Shown here in pieces: positions 54,160 through 64,000 of a DNA stretch of 64,000 nt. Location: NCBI GenBank assembly GCA_023417655.1, contig JAEZFD010000063.1, forward strand, positions 121,803 to 185,802. The letters are read 5' to 3'. A program made the position numbers and the translations under genes. The stretch comes from Planctomycetota bacterium. GTDB taxonomy: Bacteria; Planctomycetota; Planctomycetia; Planctomycetales; Planctomycetaceae. How positions within the stretch are numbered: the first letter of the stretch is position 1; each line of letters begins with the position of its first letter. The notes under the pieces were generated by a model, which ran no database searches, was not told where the DNA came from, and saw only the letters and a program-made list of their open reading frames with translations.

Positions 54160-55848
54160 ATGTCGTATCGCACCTTTAAAAAACTGCTCGGCGAAACCAG
54201 TCTGGAACGCAAGTGCCGGTTCCTGTTCAGCGGCGCGTTGATGCTGCTGATTACAGGGAGCTTCTATTTTTATGCCTATCTGAACCTGCAGATTCTCCGG
54301 TCACAGAACCGCCAGCGAGCCGAACTGCTGATTGCGCAGAACCTGCAGATGATCCATTGGGAGAAGACGGCCGATCCTGAAGCTGTCCCCACCATCAAGG
54401 GGCTCGCGAGCGGATTGAAGCCGACGGACCTCCGGGAATATGCGTGGAAGTTCATTCCGGTTGAAAGCGAAGATCCCACTCGATTGCCCTCGGAACAGTT
54501 TGAGTATGAGGCGATCAATGAGATCCTGAATAAAAAGAAACCGTTTGTCGTTTACGAAGACACTTCAGCCCGACGGTATCACTACTTCAAACCGATCATC
54601 GCCCAGGAACAGTGCCTGACATGCCATCAGCTGCAAAGCGTTCCTCCCCGGGTGACGCACGCCGGTCAGCCGATGGTCGTGGCGGAAACGACCTTTGATC
54701 TCGATGAGATGCAGCGGGACATCGCCAAGAACAATGCCGTGCTGATGGTGATGGCCATGATCACGACCTGTCTTGCCATGTTCGCGGCCTATGCCATCGT
54801 CCGGTACGTGATCGTCAAACCGGTCATGCACCTGAAGGACGTGAGTGATGCCATCGCCCGTGGAGAACTCGATCAGCGGGCCGATATTCGAACAGGGGAC
54901 GAGTTCCAGGAGCTGAGCCATGCGTTCAACCGCATGCTCCGTCACCTCGTCACGACGCAGGAAGAACTGCGGCATGTGAACAACGATCTCGACGGAAAAG
55001 TCGATGAACTCGCGCGGGCGAACCTCAGCCTGCATGAGATGAACAAGATTAAGAACGAGTTCCTCGCGACAATGAGTCATGAACTCCGGACGCCGTTGAA
55101 CAGCATTCTCGGATTCAGTGACGTTCTCAGTGGTGCAGAAAACCTTACTGACAAGCAGAAGAAGTATGTGCTGAATATCCGCACGTCAGGGCAGAACCTG
55201 CTGACCCTGATCAACGACATTCTGGATCTGGCGAAGATTGAAGCTGGCCGGATGGAACTGAACATCGTCGACTTTTCCATGAGCGATCTGGTCGAGCGAC
55301 TGACTTCGTCCATGCGACCGTTGGCGGAGAAGAAGAACATCGATCTGCACTGGGAGGTCAATCCCGAGGTCGACAGCGTCATTCAGGATCTCGGGAAGCT
55401 GCAGCAGATCCTCTATAATCTGCTCTCGAATGCGATCAAGTTCACCCCTGATGGAGGACGCGTCTGGGTAGATGTGCAGCCACATTCAGATGAGCAGTTT
55501 GATCTCGTCGTCGGCGACTCCGGAATCGGGATTCCACTCGATGATCAGGCGGTCATCTTCGAAAAATTCCGGCAGGGACAGAATCGGGCCGGGCAGGACG
55601 CTCTCACCCGCGAGTACGAAGGAACCGGTCTGGGTCTGTCGATTGTGAAGGAGCTTTGCAAACTCCTTGGGGGAGAGATTCTTCTCGAGAGCGAGTTCGG
55701 CAAAGGGAGTACTTTCACCGTTCGGATGCCCCGACAGCTTTTCTGTAAGAATCGGGCAGGAGACGAGGTCTCGCTCACGCTCTCCGGGAACGATCTCCAC
55801 CGACAGGCCGCAGCTCTGGGCATCCAGACGGGGCGTGACGCAGGTTAG
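54160..55848 (+). CDS. Membrane histidine kinase with heme-type DUF3365 sensor
   Basis: The 562-residue kinase has a membrane helix at about 24-45, a periplasmic sensor with a c-type heme motif CLTCH (Cys152, Cys155, His156) in the DUF3365/Tll0287-like layout, a second helix near 195-215, a HAMP domain with MHLKDVSDAIARGELDQRA, a HisKA segment with the phospho-acceptor His307 in LATMSHELRTPLNS, and a HATPase domain with NLLSNAIKFTPDGG, VGDSGIGIP and GTGLGLSIVKELC. All N, G1 and G2 boxes are intact. It probably reports on periplasmic redox or ligand state. No response regulator is adjacent, so the partner is unknown. The start is supported by a short basic n-region before the first helix. Confidence 0.93.
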   Translation: MSYRTFKKLLGETSLERKCRFLFSGALMLLITGSFYFYAYLNLQILRSQNRQRAELLIAQNLQMIHWEKTADPEAVPTIKGLASGLKPTDLREYAWKFIPVESEDPTRLPSEQFEYEAINEILNKKKPFVVYEDTSARRYHYFKPIIAQEQCLTCHQLQSVPPRVTHAGQPMVVAETTFDLDEMQRDIAKNNAVLMVMAMITTCLAMFAAYAIVRYVIVKPVMHLKDVSDAIARGELDQRADIRTGDEFQELSHAFNRMLRHLVTTQEELRHVNNDLDGKVDELARANLSLHEMNKIKNEFLATMSHELRTPLNSILGFSDVLSGAENLTDKQKKYVLNIRTSGQNLLTLINDILDLAKIEAGRMELNIVDFSMSDLVERLTSSMRPLAEKKNIDLHWEVNPEVDSVIQDLGKLQQILYNLLSNAIKFTPDGGRVWVDVQPHSDEQFDLVVGDSGIGIPLDDQAVIFEKFRQGQNRAGQDALTREYEGTGLGLSIVKELCKLLGGEILLESEFGKGSTFTVRMPRQLFCKNRAGDEVSLTLSGNDLHRQAAALGIQTGRDAG

Positions 55849-56103
55849 CGTGCAAAGCATGCTGATTCCCGGCACATATCTTCGAGGCTCCTCACCTTTC
55901 GGGCCGTTTACATCAGGGCGGGGGGCTGTGCCTGGGATAGGGATGCTGCGGTCTGAGCGGGAATTGAGGCTCATCGGGCAGGGCAGAAAATCTGGCGAGT
56001 GCACGCCTTGATGGTCTGGGGGCCGCCCGTATGATGTCGCAAGCTTCCGGTTTCATCCTCGTGCGGTTTTCTGAATCGCGCTACTCACTCGTCAGCGGCT
56101 TTT

Positions 56104-57090
56104 ATGTCATCAGATGAACACGGTCACGAGCTTGAGCCTATTGCTGAAGCGAGCCATGTTGAGTCGGCCCCCCCGCAACGCTCGCTGAAGATCGCAATTC
56201 TTTCGCGCAAATCGTCTCTATATTCAACCCGACGTCTGAAAGAGGCCGGTGAGCAACGGGGACACAAAGTGCAGGTGATCGATTACCTGCGCTGCTACAT
56301 GAACATCACGTCGCATCGTCCGACGGTGATCTATTCCGGTCGGGAATTAAACGACGTCGACGCGGTGATCCCCCGAATCGGTGCGTCTCATACGTTCTAC
56401 GGAACCGCCGTCGTCCGCCAGTTTGAAATGATGGGGATCTTCACCGCGAACGAATCGCAGGCGATTACCCGTTCCCGGGACAAACTCCGCTGTCTGCAAC
56501 TGCTTTCGCGAGACGGAATTGGGTTGCCAGTTTCTGGATGTGCCCATTCGACTAAGGATATCGATGGATTAATCGACATCGTCGGCGGGGCACCGCTCGT
56601 TGTGAAAATCGTGGAAGGAACACAGGGTGTTGGTGTCATCCTCGCAGAAACCCGTAAGGCGGCCGAGGCGGTGATTGAGGCGTTTCGCGGAGTGGAAGCC
56701 AATATCCTCGTTCAGGAATTCATTCAGGAAGCGGCCGGAAGCGACGTCCGCTGTCTGGTCGTCGGCGGGAAAGTCGTTGCGTCGATGATGCGGACCGCCC
56801 GGGCAGGGGAATTCCGTTCCAACCTGCATCGCGGCGGAACTGCCGAACATGTGAAGATCACCCCCGAGGAGCGGACAACCGCTGTTCGTGCGGCCAAATC
56901 AATGGGGTTGCGGGTCGCCGGGGTCGATATTCTCCGTTCTCGACATGGGCCAGTGGTGATGGAAGTAAATTCCTCCCCGGGGCTTGAAGGGATCGAGCAG
57001 GCCAGTGACACTGATGTCGCCAGCAAGATCATTCAATGGGTCGAAAAGCACGTCGACACCTCCGACTCCAAAGATCGCATCAAGGGGTGA
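56104..57090 (+). CDS. RimK-family ATP-grasp ligase
   Basis: The 328-residue product is an ATP-grasp enzyme of the RimK (alpha-L-glutamate ligase) type, which couples amino acids to a carboxyl group with ATP. Visible parts are the N-terminal IAILSRKSSLYSTRRL and DAVIPRIGASHTFYGTAVVRQFE, the ATP-binding VVKIVEGTQGVGVILAE, ILVQEFIQEAAGSDVRC, VVGGKVVASMMRTARAGEFRSN and the Mg2+ site MEVNSSPGLEGIE. Possible roles include modifying ribosomal protein S6, or adding glutamates to a cofactor or peptide; the acceptor is not predictable. The N-terminal 25 residues are extra and acidic. It stands alone, with almost 900 bases of gene-free sequence downstream. Confidence 0.9.
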   Translation: MSSDEHGHELEPIAEASHVESAPPQRSLKIAILSRKSSLYSTRRLKEAGEQRGHKVQVIDYLRCYMNITSHRPTVIYSGRELNDVDAVIPRIGASHTFYGTAVVRQFEMMGIFTANESQAITRSRDKLRCLQLLSRDGIGLPVSGCAHSTKDIDGLIDIVGGAPLVVKIVEGTQGVGVILAETRKAAEAVIEAFRGVEANILVQEFIQEAAGSDVRCLVVGGKVVASMMRTARAGEFRSNLHRGGTAEHVKITPEERTTAVRAAKSMGLRVAGVDILRSRHGPVVMEVNSSPGLEGIEQASDTDVASKIIQWVEKHVDTSDSKDRIKG

Positions 57091-57969
57091 TGCTCTGTAG
57101 CCCCTCCCTTGTGGGGAACTTGCAATCATGGAAACCGCTTGATCCGTTCTGCACTCATCGAAACCCCGTAGGTTATCCGCTTTACGGGGGCTGTGTCATT
57201 TTGACATCCGCGAGAGCCGCCGCATCACAGGCGCATTTTTCCCCGTAGATCTCGCAGAAAAATCGCGAGAAGTCCGATTTTCTTTGATCACTTCTGCGGT
57301 CAACGGTGTTTAGAGAGCAGAGGGACATTTTCGTCAGGGAATCTTCAACCCAAGCGGGGGTGTCCTCGGAGAACCGTCCGTTTCAAGACTCCGTCTCACG
57401 TTGTCTCACATTAATTCTCGTGCCATGCGGCTACGGCAGTGCACTTGATTGCACTTATCGAGTGCGGCACGGGCGACGGCAAGAATGCTCTCTATGCGAT
57501 CTGTTCCCGACATCGACGTAGATGAATCTCATTTCTGATAAGAGATCATCACTGTTATCGATAATAAGACTCTGCTGCATGATGGAGCATGTGGCCTGCC
57601 GATCTGTGTTTTCATCGCGTTTTCGCTGCTTTTTATGCGGGTTTTCCAGATCAGATCGATTGTTGAAGGATGCAAAAGTAGTCATCAATGAATCTGCATC
57701 CGCATATGTGACACTTGTGAAATTTTGTGTTGATTAATTAGCAAATTCCCGTCTCCAGAAGAGTCGATTCTTTGCTATGCTGCAGCCCTGTGCATGGGTG
57801 TTGCAGCCGTGTGCCGGTCGAAAGTCATTCGCGGTCGTCATCGCAGACCCCGAAGAAGACGCGATGCGAACCCCCAGGCATCAAAACTGGTCCCATCAGC
57901 TGAGTGAGTTCCCTCCCCGGGGGCCCGTCAGCGGCCGGGACGCGATGAGTGAAGAGGATAAGTGGTTCA
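57091..57969. other. Long gene-free region, AT-richer than its surroundings
   Basis: This is the longest stretch without a recognisable gene. Short frames (for example 57306-57521 and 57522-57737) have no family features. A seven-pair hairpin, CCCCGTA at 57164-57170 with TACGGGG at 57183-57189, lies near the start, and AT content rises in 57480-57780. It could hold a small RNA or a long leader for the FHA gene, but nothing here is firm. Confidence 0.5.
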
Positions 57970-58539
57970 ATGTCTGAGCCTGTTCCCGTTTTTGAAGTTC
58001 TCACCGGCAAGTTCAAGGGCCGGCGTATTCAGATGAGCTCGGAAGAGTTGCTCATCGGACGCGGTGAGAGCGCGCGCCTGCGGATTCCTTCACTCGATGT
58101 CAGCCGGGAGCACTGTCGCCTTGTCTACAAGAACCGTCGGCTGCAGGTGGAAGACCTGCAAAGCCGGAACGGGACATTCATCAATGGCCGCCCGATCGCC
58201 GGAAAGCGATTCCTGGCTCCGGGCAGCACTCTGACAATCGGCCCCGTCACTTTCCTTCTGCTTGGGAACGGTCCCCCACCGGAACGCCCCTCGGTGGAAA
58301 TTCTGCTCCCCGGACGGCGAGCCTTTTTGCCCGGGGCCAACGTGACTGCCAACGTTCCCGGTAATGTTCCGGATTTTTCCGAGGACGATGTCGTCAACTG
58401 GCTCGCAGAAACGATCCAGCCGTCGGACCGAGGTTCGATGCATCAGGAGACTGCGGAAGACATTCCGCTTGTTCCGCCGGCCCAGTTCATGCCGCGGAAG
58501 AGTCACCCTGAATTCAATCTGCAACGTCCGACTGCCTGA
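57970..58539 (+). CDS. FHA domain protein
   Basis: FHA domains bind phosphothreonine peptides in Ser/Thr kinase signalling. The 189-residue product (ATG 57970) has the whole FHA core: LLIGRGESARLRIP, the conserved SREHCRLVY and LQSRNGTFINGRPI, then LAPGSTLTIGPVTFLLL. About 80 further residues are Pro-rich and acidic with no motif. The kinase/beta-helix gene in the same window could be a source of phosphorylation, but this is only an inference. An in-frame GTG at 57949 is possible but adds seven residues of no value. It follows the long AT-rich gap and precedes rsmD. Confidence 0.93.
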   Translation: MSEPVPVFEVLTGKFKGRRIQMSSEELLIGRGESARLRIPSLDVSREHCRLVYKNRRLQVEDLQSRNGTFINGRPIAGKRFLAPGSTLTIGPVTFLLLGNGPPPERPSVEILLPGRRAFLPGANVTANVPGNVPDFSEDDVVNWLAETIQPSDRGSMHQETAEDIPLVPPAQFMPRKSHPEFNLQRPTA

Positions 58540-58662
58540 CCGGAGGGCAGGGGCACTTCGGTCATTTCGCTCCGACCGATCGCGGGAATCTTGGAAGTTG
58601 CGCCCGGTTCATCTACCGTGTGTACTGACTACAGGATGACCTGACCCCATTGTTGGACCTTC

Positions 58663-59319
58663 ATGCGTATTATTGCTGGCAAGTACCGCCGCCGCACTTT
58701 GCTCACCAGCCCCGGACAGACGACCCGCCCGATCACGGATCGAGTGAAAGAGTCGCTGTTCGAGAATATGGACAAGCGCCTGATGGGGGTGAATGTCGCC
58801 GACATCTTCGCCGGAACTGGCACACTCGGACTGGAAGCCCTTTCTCGGGGAGCCGCCCGAGTCACGTTCATCGAGCGAGATAAAGTCGCCCTGGAACTGT
58901 TACGTCAGAATGTCGCGGCCCTGAAGTGCGAGGAAGAAGCTCTCATCTGGCCGGCCGATGTGACCCGGTGTTCATTCCGGCCAAAAGGCAAGAAATCGGA
59001 AGCATTCACGCCGTTTGGGGCGATCTTCTTCGACCCGCCGTATAAATACGTCCCAAATATGGTGGCCGGCTCGCCGCTCTGGCTGGCGCTCAATCGGCTT
59101 GCCCGGGACGACGTTTCCTCCCCAGGCGCGACGTTGATTCTGCGAGTTCCGGAGCGGTCGAAATACGACGTCCCGCCTCAATGGCAGGTGGATTGGTCTC
59201 TCGAGATGTCGAACATGAAGATCGACATCTGCCACCGCGAGTTTGCGACGCGCACCGAAAGTGATTCCCCGGCAGACGAGGGCGAGGAAAACGCCCAGGC
59301 TGAACCCGCCGCAGAGTAA
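58663..59319 (+). CDS. rsmD: 16S rRNA (guanine(966)-N2)-methyltransferase RsmD
   Basis: RsmD methylates G966 of 16S rRNA in the small ribosomal subunit. The 218-residue product has the family start MRIIAGKYRRRTL with the TRPITDRVKESLFEN region, SAM motif VADIFAGTGTLGLEAL, SRGAARVTFIERD, and the catalytic FFDPPYKYV. The C-terminal 20 residues are acidic and Ala-rich, an extension relative to E. coli. There is no clear ribosome-binding site before the ATG. It lies between the FHA gene and ribE; the genes are on the same strand but well spaced. Confidence 0.94.
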   Translation: MRIIAGKYRRRTLLTSPGQTTRPITDRVKESLFENMDKRLMGVNVADIFAGTGTLGLEALSRGAARVTFIERDKVALELLRQNVAALKCEEEALIWPADVTRCSFRPKGKKSEAFTPFGAIFFDPPYKYVPNMVAGSPLWLALNRLARDDVSSPGATLILRVPERSKYDVPPQWQVDWSLEMSNMKIDICHREFATRTESDSPADEGEENAQAEPAAE

Positions 59320-59495
59320 TCCGGACCAGACTGCTCGGGCCAGAGTGCTCGGACCGCTGGGGTGAATTTTCGGGTTCAGGTGTCGGGAGAATTCTCTCAC
59401 TGAGTGTGCTTCTGCTGCCGTAATTCTCACACCGTTGGACAATAAAGGCCAAGGTTGTCATAATTGACCGATGGAAAACCTGAGTCGCGAATCAT

Positions 59496-59540
59496 GCAGC
59501 CCGGAAAGCCTCCCTCAAGCAGGGAGACTTTCCGGGCTGC
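59496..59540 (+). terminator. Large stable hairpin after rsmD
   Basis: GCAGCCCGGAAAG (59496-59508) pairs with CTTTCCGGGCTGC (59528-59540), with an inner CTCCCT/AGGGAG pairing (59510-59515 with 59521-59526) around CAAGC. GTGCATTTTG follows. It lies 177 bases past rsmD, so a terminator or a small structured RNA are both possible. The rest of the 59320-59760 gap shows no gene. Confidence 0.6.
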
Positions 59541-59760
59541 GTGCATTTTGATTGGCGAAATGGCCGTCAGGGAGTGATTTGCGGAAGCCGGAAGTTGCTC
59601 ATTCAGAGCGATTGATTCGACTCTGTTTGCTACGTCTTTCGCGAGACATTCACCTGCACTGATTTTTGATCATTGTCTGGCGTTCTCAATGCCGGCCTGT
59701 CTTCCCTCCGTGGAACAGGATCGGATGAGTTTGCGTTAGAGCAACTGCTTTCACAGGGAC

Positions 59761-60381
59761 ATGTTTACAGGACTCGTTGAAGGACTTGGGACAATTCTCT
59801 CCGTAGTGCCACAAGGCCCGGGGGTTGATCTCACGCTGGAACCTGCCGCGACACTTGCGGAACAGGATCTGGTCCGGGCTGGAGACAGCATTGCCATTAA
59901 CGGGTGCTGCCTGACGGTGGTCGACCCGGCCGCTGGTCGTTGGATCTTCCAGGCCGGTAAGGAGACCTTGTCCCGAACCAATCTGGGAACGCTGGTCCCG
60001 GGAAGTCAGGTGAATCTGGAACGCTCGGTTCGTCCAACGGATCGGCTCGGCGGCCACTTCGTTCAAGGACACGTCGACGGCATCGGCATCGTCGACGCCA
60101 TTCTGCAGGACGGCGAGTGGACGGACATGTGGTTTCGTGTCCCTAGTCCGCTGACACGCCAGATGGTGAGCAAAGGCTCTGTCACTGTCGATGGCATCTC
60201 GCTGACCGTGGTGAATGTGGAAGCAGAACGATTCAGTGTCGCACTGATTCCCCACACGCTGCAGGTGACGACGCTGGGACAGCGGAAGGTCGGAGATGTC
60301 GTCAACATTGAGACCGACATCCTGGGTAAGTACATGGAGAAGATGCTGTCGAACATCACTCCCGTCAAAACGAATGGGTGA
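59761..60381 (+). CDS. ribE: Riboflavin synthase alpha chain
   Basis: The enzyme dismutates two lumazine molecules to riboflavin in the last step of vitamin B2 synthesis. The 206-residue product starts MFTGLVEGLGTI and has two lumazine-binding repeats: SIAINGCCLTVV in the first and SVTVDGISLTVVN in the second, with GGHFVQGHVDG between, the diagnostic motif. Length is typical. There is no FMN-riboswitch consensus in its leader. The rsmA gene begins seven bases after the stop, so the two are cotranscribed. Confidence 0.95.
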   Translation: MFTGLVEGLGTILSVVPQGPGVDLTLEPAATLAEQDLVRAGDSIAINGCCLTVVDPAAGRWIFQAGKETLSRTNLGTLVPGSQVNLERSVRPTDRLGGHFVQGHVDGIGIVDAILQDGEWTDMWFRVPSPLTRQMVSKGSVTVDGISLTVVNVEAERFSVALIPHTLQVTTLGQRKVGDVVNIETDILGKYMEKMLSNITPVKTNG

Positions 60382-60387
60382 GAGACA

Positions 60388-61350
60388 GTGAATCCAGAGA
60401 ATCCAGAATCAACCGGACAGCCGGAACGGCAGACGCGTTCGCATTTGATGCGACTCTTCGAACGGCACGGCTATCACCCCCGCACCAGCCTGGGTCAGAA
60501 CTTTCTGATCGATCTGAACATCATCGAGTTCGTGGTCAGAACTGCGGAGCTGACTCGCGACGACGTCGTGCTCGAAATCGGTGCCGGGACGGGAGGCATG
60601 ACAACGTTCATGGCTCATGAGGCCGGGCATGTCATCTCCGTTGAACTCGACCGGAACATGTATCAGCTGGCGGGCGAAGCAATCGCTCCCTACCAGAACG
60701 TCACGCTGATTAACGCGGACGCACTGAAGAACAAAAATCATTTCAACCCGCTGGTGCTGGAAGAGATTGATCGGCAGTTGAAGGTTTCACCTCAGCGTCG
60801 CCTCAAGCTCGTCGCCAATCTGCCTTACAGCATCGCCACACCCGTCATGTCGAATCTCGTGGCGTCGGAACTGCCGTGGGTGCGGATGGCGGTGACCATT
60901 CAGTATGAAGTCGGCCTGCGCATGATGTCGCAGCCGGATGACGAATTCTATGGGGCCCTGTCCGTCTGGTTGCAGTCACAGTGCCACGTTGAACTCGCGA
61001 AGAAGCTGCCTCCCACGGTCTTCTGGCCCCGGCCAAAGGTGGACTCGGCAGTGATGCTGCTGACGCCGGACGCCGAGGCCCAGGCACGAATCAGCGACCG
61101 CGGCTTCTTCCATGATTTCGTACGACGAGTCTTTAACTATCGACGCAAATTGCTCCGGAGTGTGCTGTGTGGCATGTACAGCAATGAGCTGGAAAAACGA
61201 GACGTCGACGCTGTGCTGCAGGGAATGGGACTGATTGAGTCGGCCCGGGCGGAAGAACTCGACATCGTGACTCATCTGGAGCTGGCTAAGCGGATTCAGG
61301 CGGCCATCGAACAAAAGCAGGCATCATCATCCGTCCGTCAGGACGCGTGA
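60388..61350 (+). CDS. rsmA: 16S rRNA (adenine1518/1519-N6) dimethyltransferase
   Basis: RsmA (KsgA) dimethylates two adjacent adenines in helix 45 of 16S rRNA. The 320-residue product carries GQNFLIDLNIIEFVV, the SAM motif LEIGAGTGGMTTFM, VISVELDRNMY, the catalytic region VANLPYSIATPVM and PRPKVDSAVMLL with FNYRRKLLRSVL near the C-terminus. It is about 45 residues longer than E. coli KsgA. The start is GTG at 60388, with ribE ending seven bases earlier. Confidence 0.95.
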   Translation: MNPENPESTGQPERQTRSHLMRLFERHGYHPRTSLGQNFLIDLNIIEFVVRTAELTRDDVVLEIGAGTGGMTTFMAHEAGHVISVELDRNMYQLAGEAIAPYQNVTLINADALKNKNHFNPLVLEEIDRQLKVSPQRRLKLVANLPYSIATPVMSNLVASELPWVRMAVTIQYEVGLRMMSQPDDEFYGALSVWLQSQCHVELAKKLPPTVFWPRPKVDSAVMLLTPDAEAQARISDRGFFHDFVRRVFNYRRKLLRSVLCGMYSNELEKRDVDAVLQGMGLIESARAEELDIVTHLELAKRIQAAIEQKQASSSVRQDA

Positions 61351-61372
61351 CCAATTGAGGAAAGAGAATTCC

Positions 61373-62863
<1,491 letters not shown>

Positions 62864-64000
62864 ACGCACTGGCCGACGAGTCCTGTCGTCAGTATTTGCC
62901 CTCACGGCCCTCGCGGGATCCTGGGCGATCGCCGCAGGGGAATCGGCCCCGGAACCTGCTGCTCCCACAGCGGAGCAGACTGCCGCAGCACGATGGCAGG
63001 AGCTGCGAGAGCAGTTCTGGCCATCCGAGTCGGTGAAGAAAGAAGTCGCGAGAGAGACCGTCGCGTCGCATCTGCCGGCTCGCACGACACTGGAACAGCT
63101 CGGAGCTGACACATTTGCTGTCGCTCCGAGCGTTCCGTCCCGGGTGTCAGCACGTGGTCCCGTGGAACAGAATTCTGTCCGCCCTGTGACAGCCCGTCTG
63201 GAGCCAGGACGAGTTGTTCACTCTTTCTCTGATACGACCGAACCGCTGGCGGCTCCGAGTGCCGTGCGACCTGTTCAGATGCTGTCGCTCTCGGAATTCC
63301 TTGCCAGTGAACCAAGCCGTCCCGCCGACATGGCGCTCGTGCAGGTGACGCCTCCGCCGGCACCGATTCCAGAAGGAGCACCGATTCGGGGAGACGGTCT
63401 GCAGGGAGGCCTGTTTACCAGTCAGGTCGACACAGTTTTCCAGCCGATCACACAGATTCAGCCCTATCAGAATTACTCTCCGACCGCAGCCGCCGAGGGG
63501 AAGATTCGCTACGACTATATCTGCCCGCAGCCGAGCAGTGTTCCCGCGGATCAACGGGTCAGCTGCCCGGAGATGCAGGAACTTCCACAGCAGGGGAGCG
63601 TCGACCGGCACTTTGCGATGACGCAATACTGCTGGGTCCCGACGAATCTCTTCCATCATCCGTTGTACTTCGAAGACGTCGCTCTCGAACGCTACGGTCA
63701 GCAGTACCCGGTCGGGATTCAGCCCTTCGTCTCACTGGGACGGTTTGGAATTCAGTTTCTCGGACTGCCATACCAGATGGCTCTGGATCCCGTGCATCGC
63801 GAGATCTATCCACTCGGATATTACCGGCCTGGCGATCCGGCTCCCGAGCTGGAATACCGGATTCCGTTTAATGCCAAGGCTGCTGCGACTGCCGCAGGGG
63901 TCTACACGGCCTTCGTATTCCTGATTCCGTAAGAATGAGTCAGCGAACTACTGGAAAAACCTGAGAGAGAACGCCGGGCGGTCACGAACGATTTCGTGAC

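Noticed and set aside
59541..59760. FMN riboswitch before ribE
   Set aside because: The conserved RFN core is not present in the leader.

Overview
The window is a 64 kb piece of a chromosome from a planctomycete (Planctomycetota, probably a Planctomycetaceae-type organism). I base this on family content. There is a DUF1501 protein, a pre-peptidase C-terminal (PPC) domain protein, a DUF1549/DUF1553 protein and a cytochrome/WD40 protein in a row. There are two prepilin-like DUF1559 proteins with the H-x9-DG signature, each beside a small lipoprotein, a Ser/Thr kinase fused to an extracytoplasmic domain, and many genes without a clear Shine-Dalgarno site. Composition is moderately GC-rich and even, apart from an AT-richer gap at about 57.1-58.0 kb. 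I saw no rRNA, tRNA, insertion sequence or CRISPR array.

Layout. 1-6 kb: 3' part of a metallopeptidase-like gene, a receiver-like protein, a membrane metallophosphoesterase, a Flp-like pilin with its own terminator, and asparagine synthetase. 6-13 kb: kinase/beta-helix fusion, acetolactate synthase large subunit behind a structured leader, and an ABC-F ATPase. 13-21 kb: lipoprotein/DUF1559 pair, a large imperfect inverted repeat, an RND efflux permease and adaptor, and a divergent HxlR-type regulator with a near-ideal operator. 21-27 kb: a two-gene GT-C-like membrane operon, a short membrane protein, a UbiE/MenG methyltransferase overlapping a UbiD-like gene that lacks the usual catalytic motifs, and a DUF1573 protein. 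27-31 kb: tadA/cpaF-tadB-tadC. 31-41 kb: the planctomycete-specific cluster. 41-46.6 kb: DUF427 protein, second lipoprotein/DUF1559 pair, FtsH. 46.9-49.9 kb: an isolated three-gene phage-type head module (prohead-protease-like, decoration-like, major-capsid-like) with a hairpin covering the first ribosome-binding site, an internal terminator and a strong final terminator. 49.9-57 kb: small membrane protein, DUF6263-like lipoprotein, YeeZ-like epimerase, PQQ-type beta-propeller, heme-sensor histidine kinase, RimK-like ATP-grasp ligase. 58-64 kb: FHA protein, rsmD, ribE, rsmA, guaB and an exported planctomycete protein of unknown role.

How the genes work together. The Tad ATPase and two membrane proteins could assemble a Flp-type pilus, for which the distant pilin-like gene at 3.2 kb is a candidate subunit. 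The RND pair plus the HxlR regulator looks like an inducible efflux locus. UbiE/MenG and the UbiD-like protein are translationally coupled and suggest a quinone-related function. The most unusual locus is the head module. It has intact frames, no portal, terminase, tail or integrase genes nearby, and its own regulatory signals, so a domesticated capsid or a gene-transfer-agent fragment is as plausible as a dying prophage.
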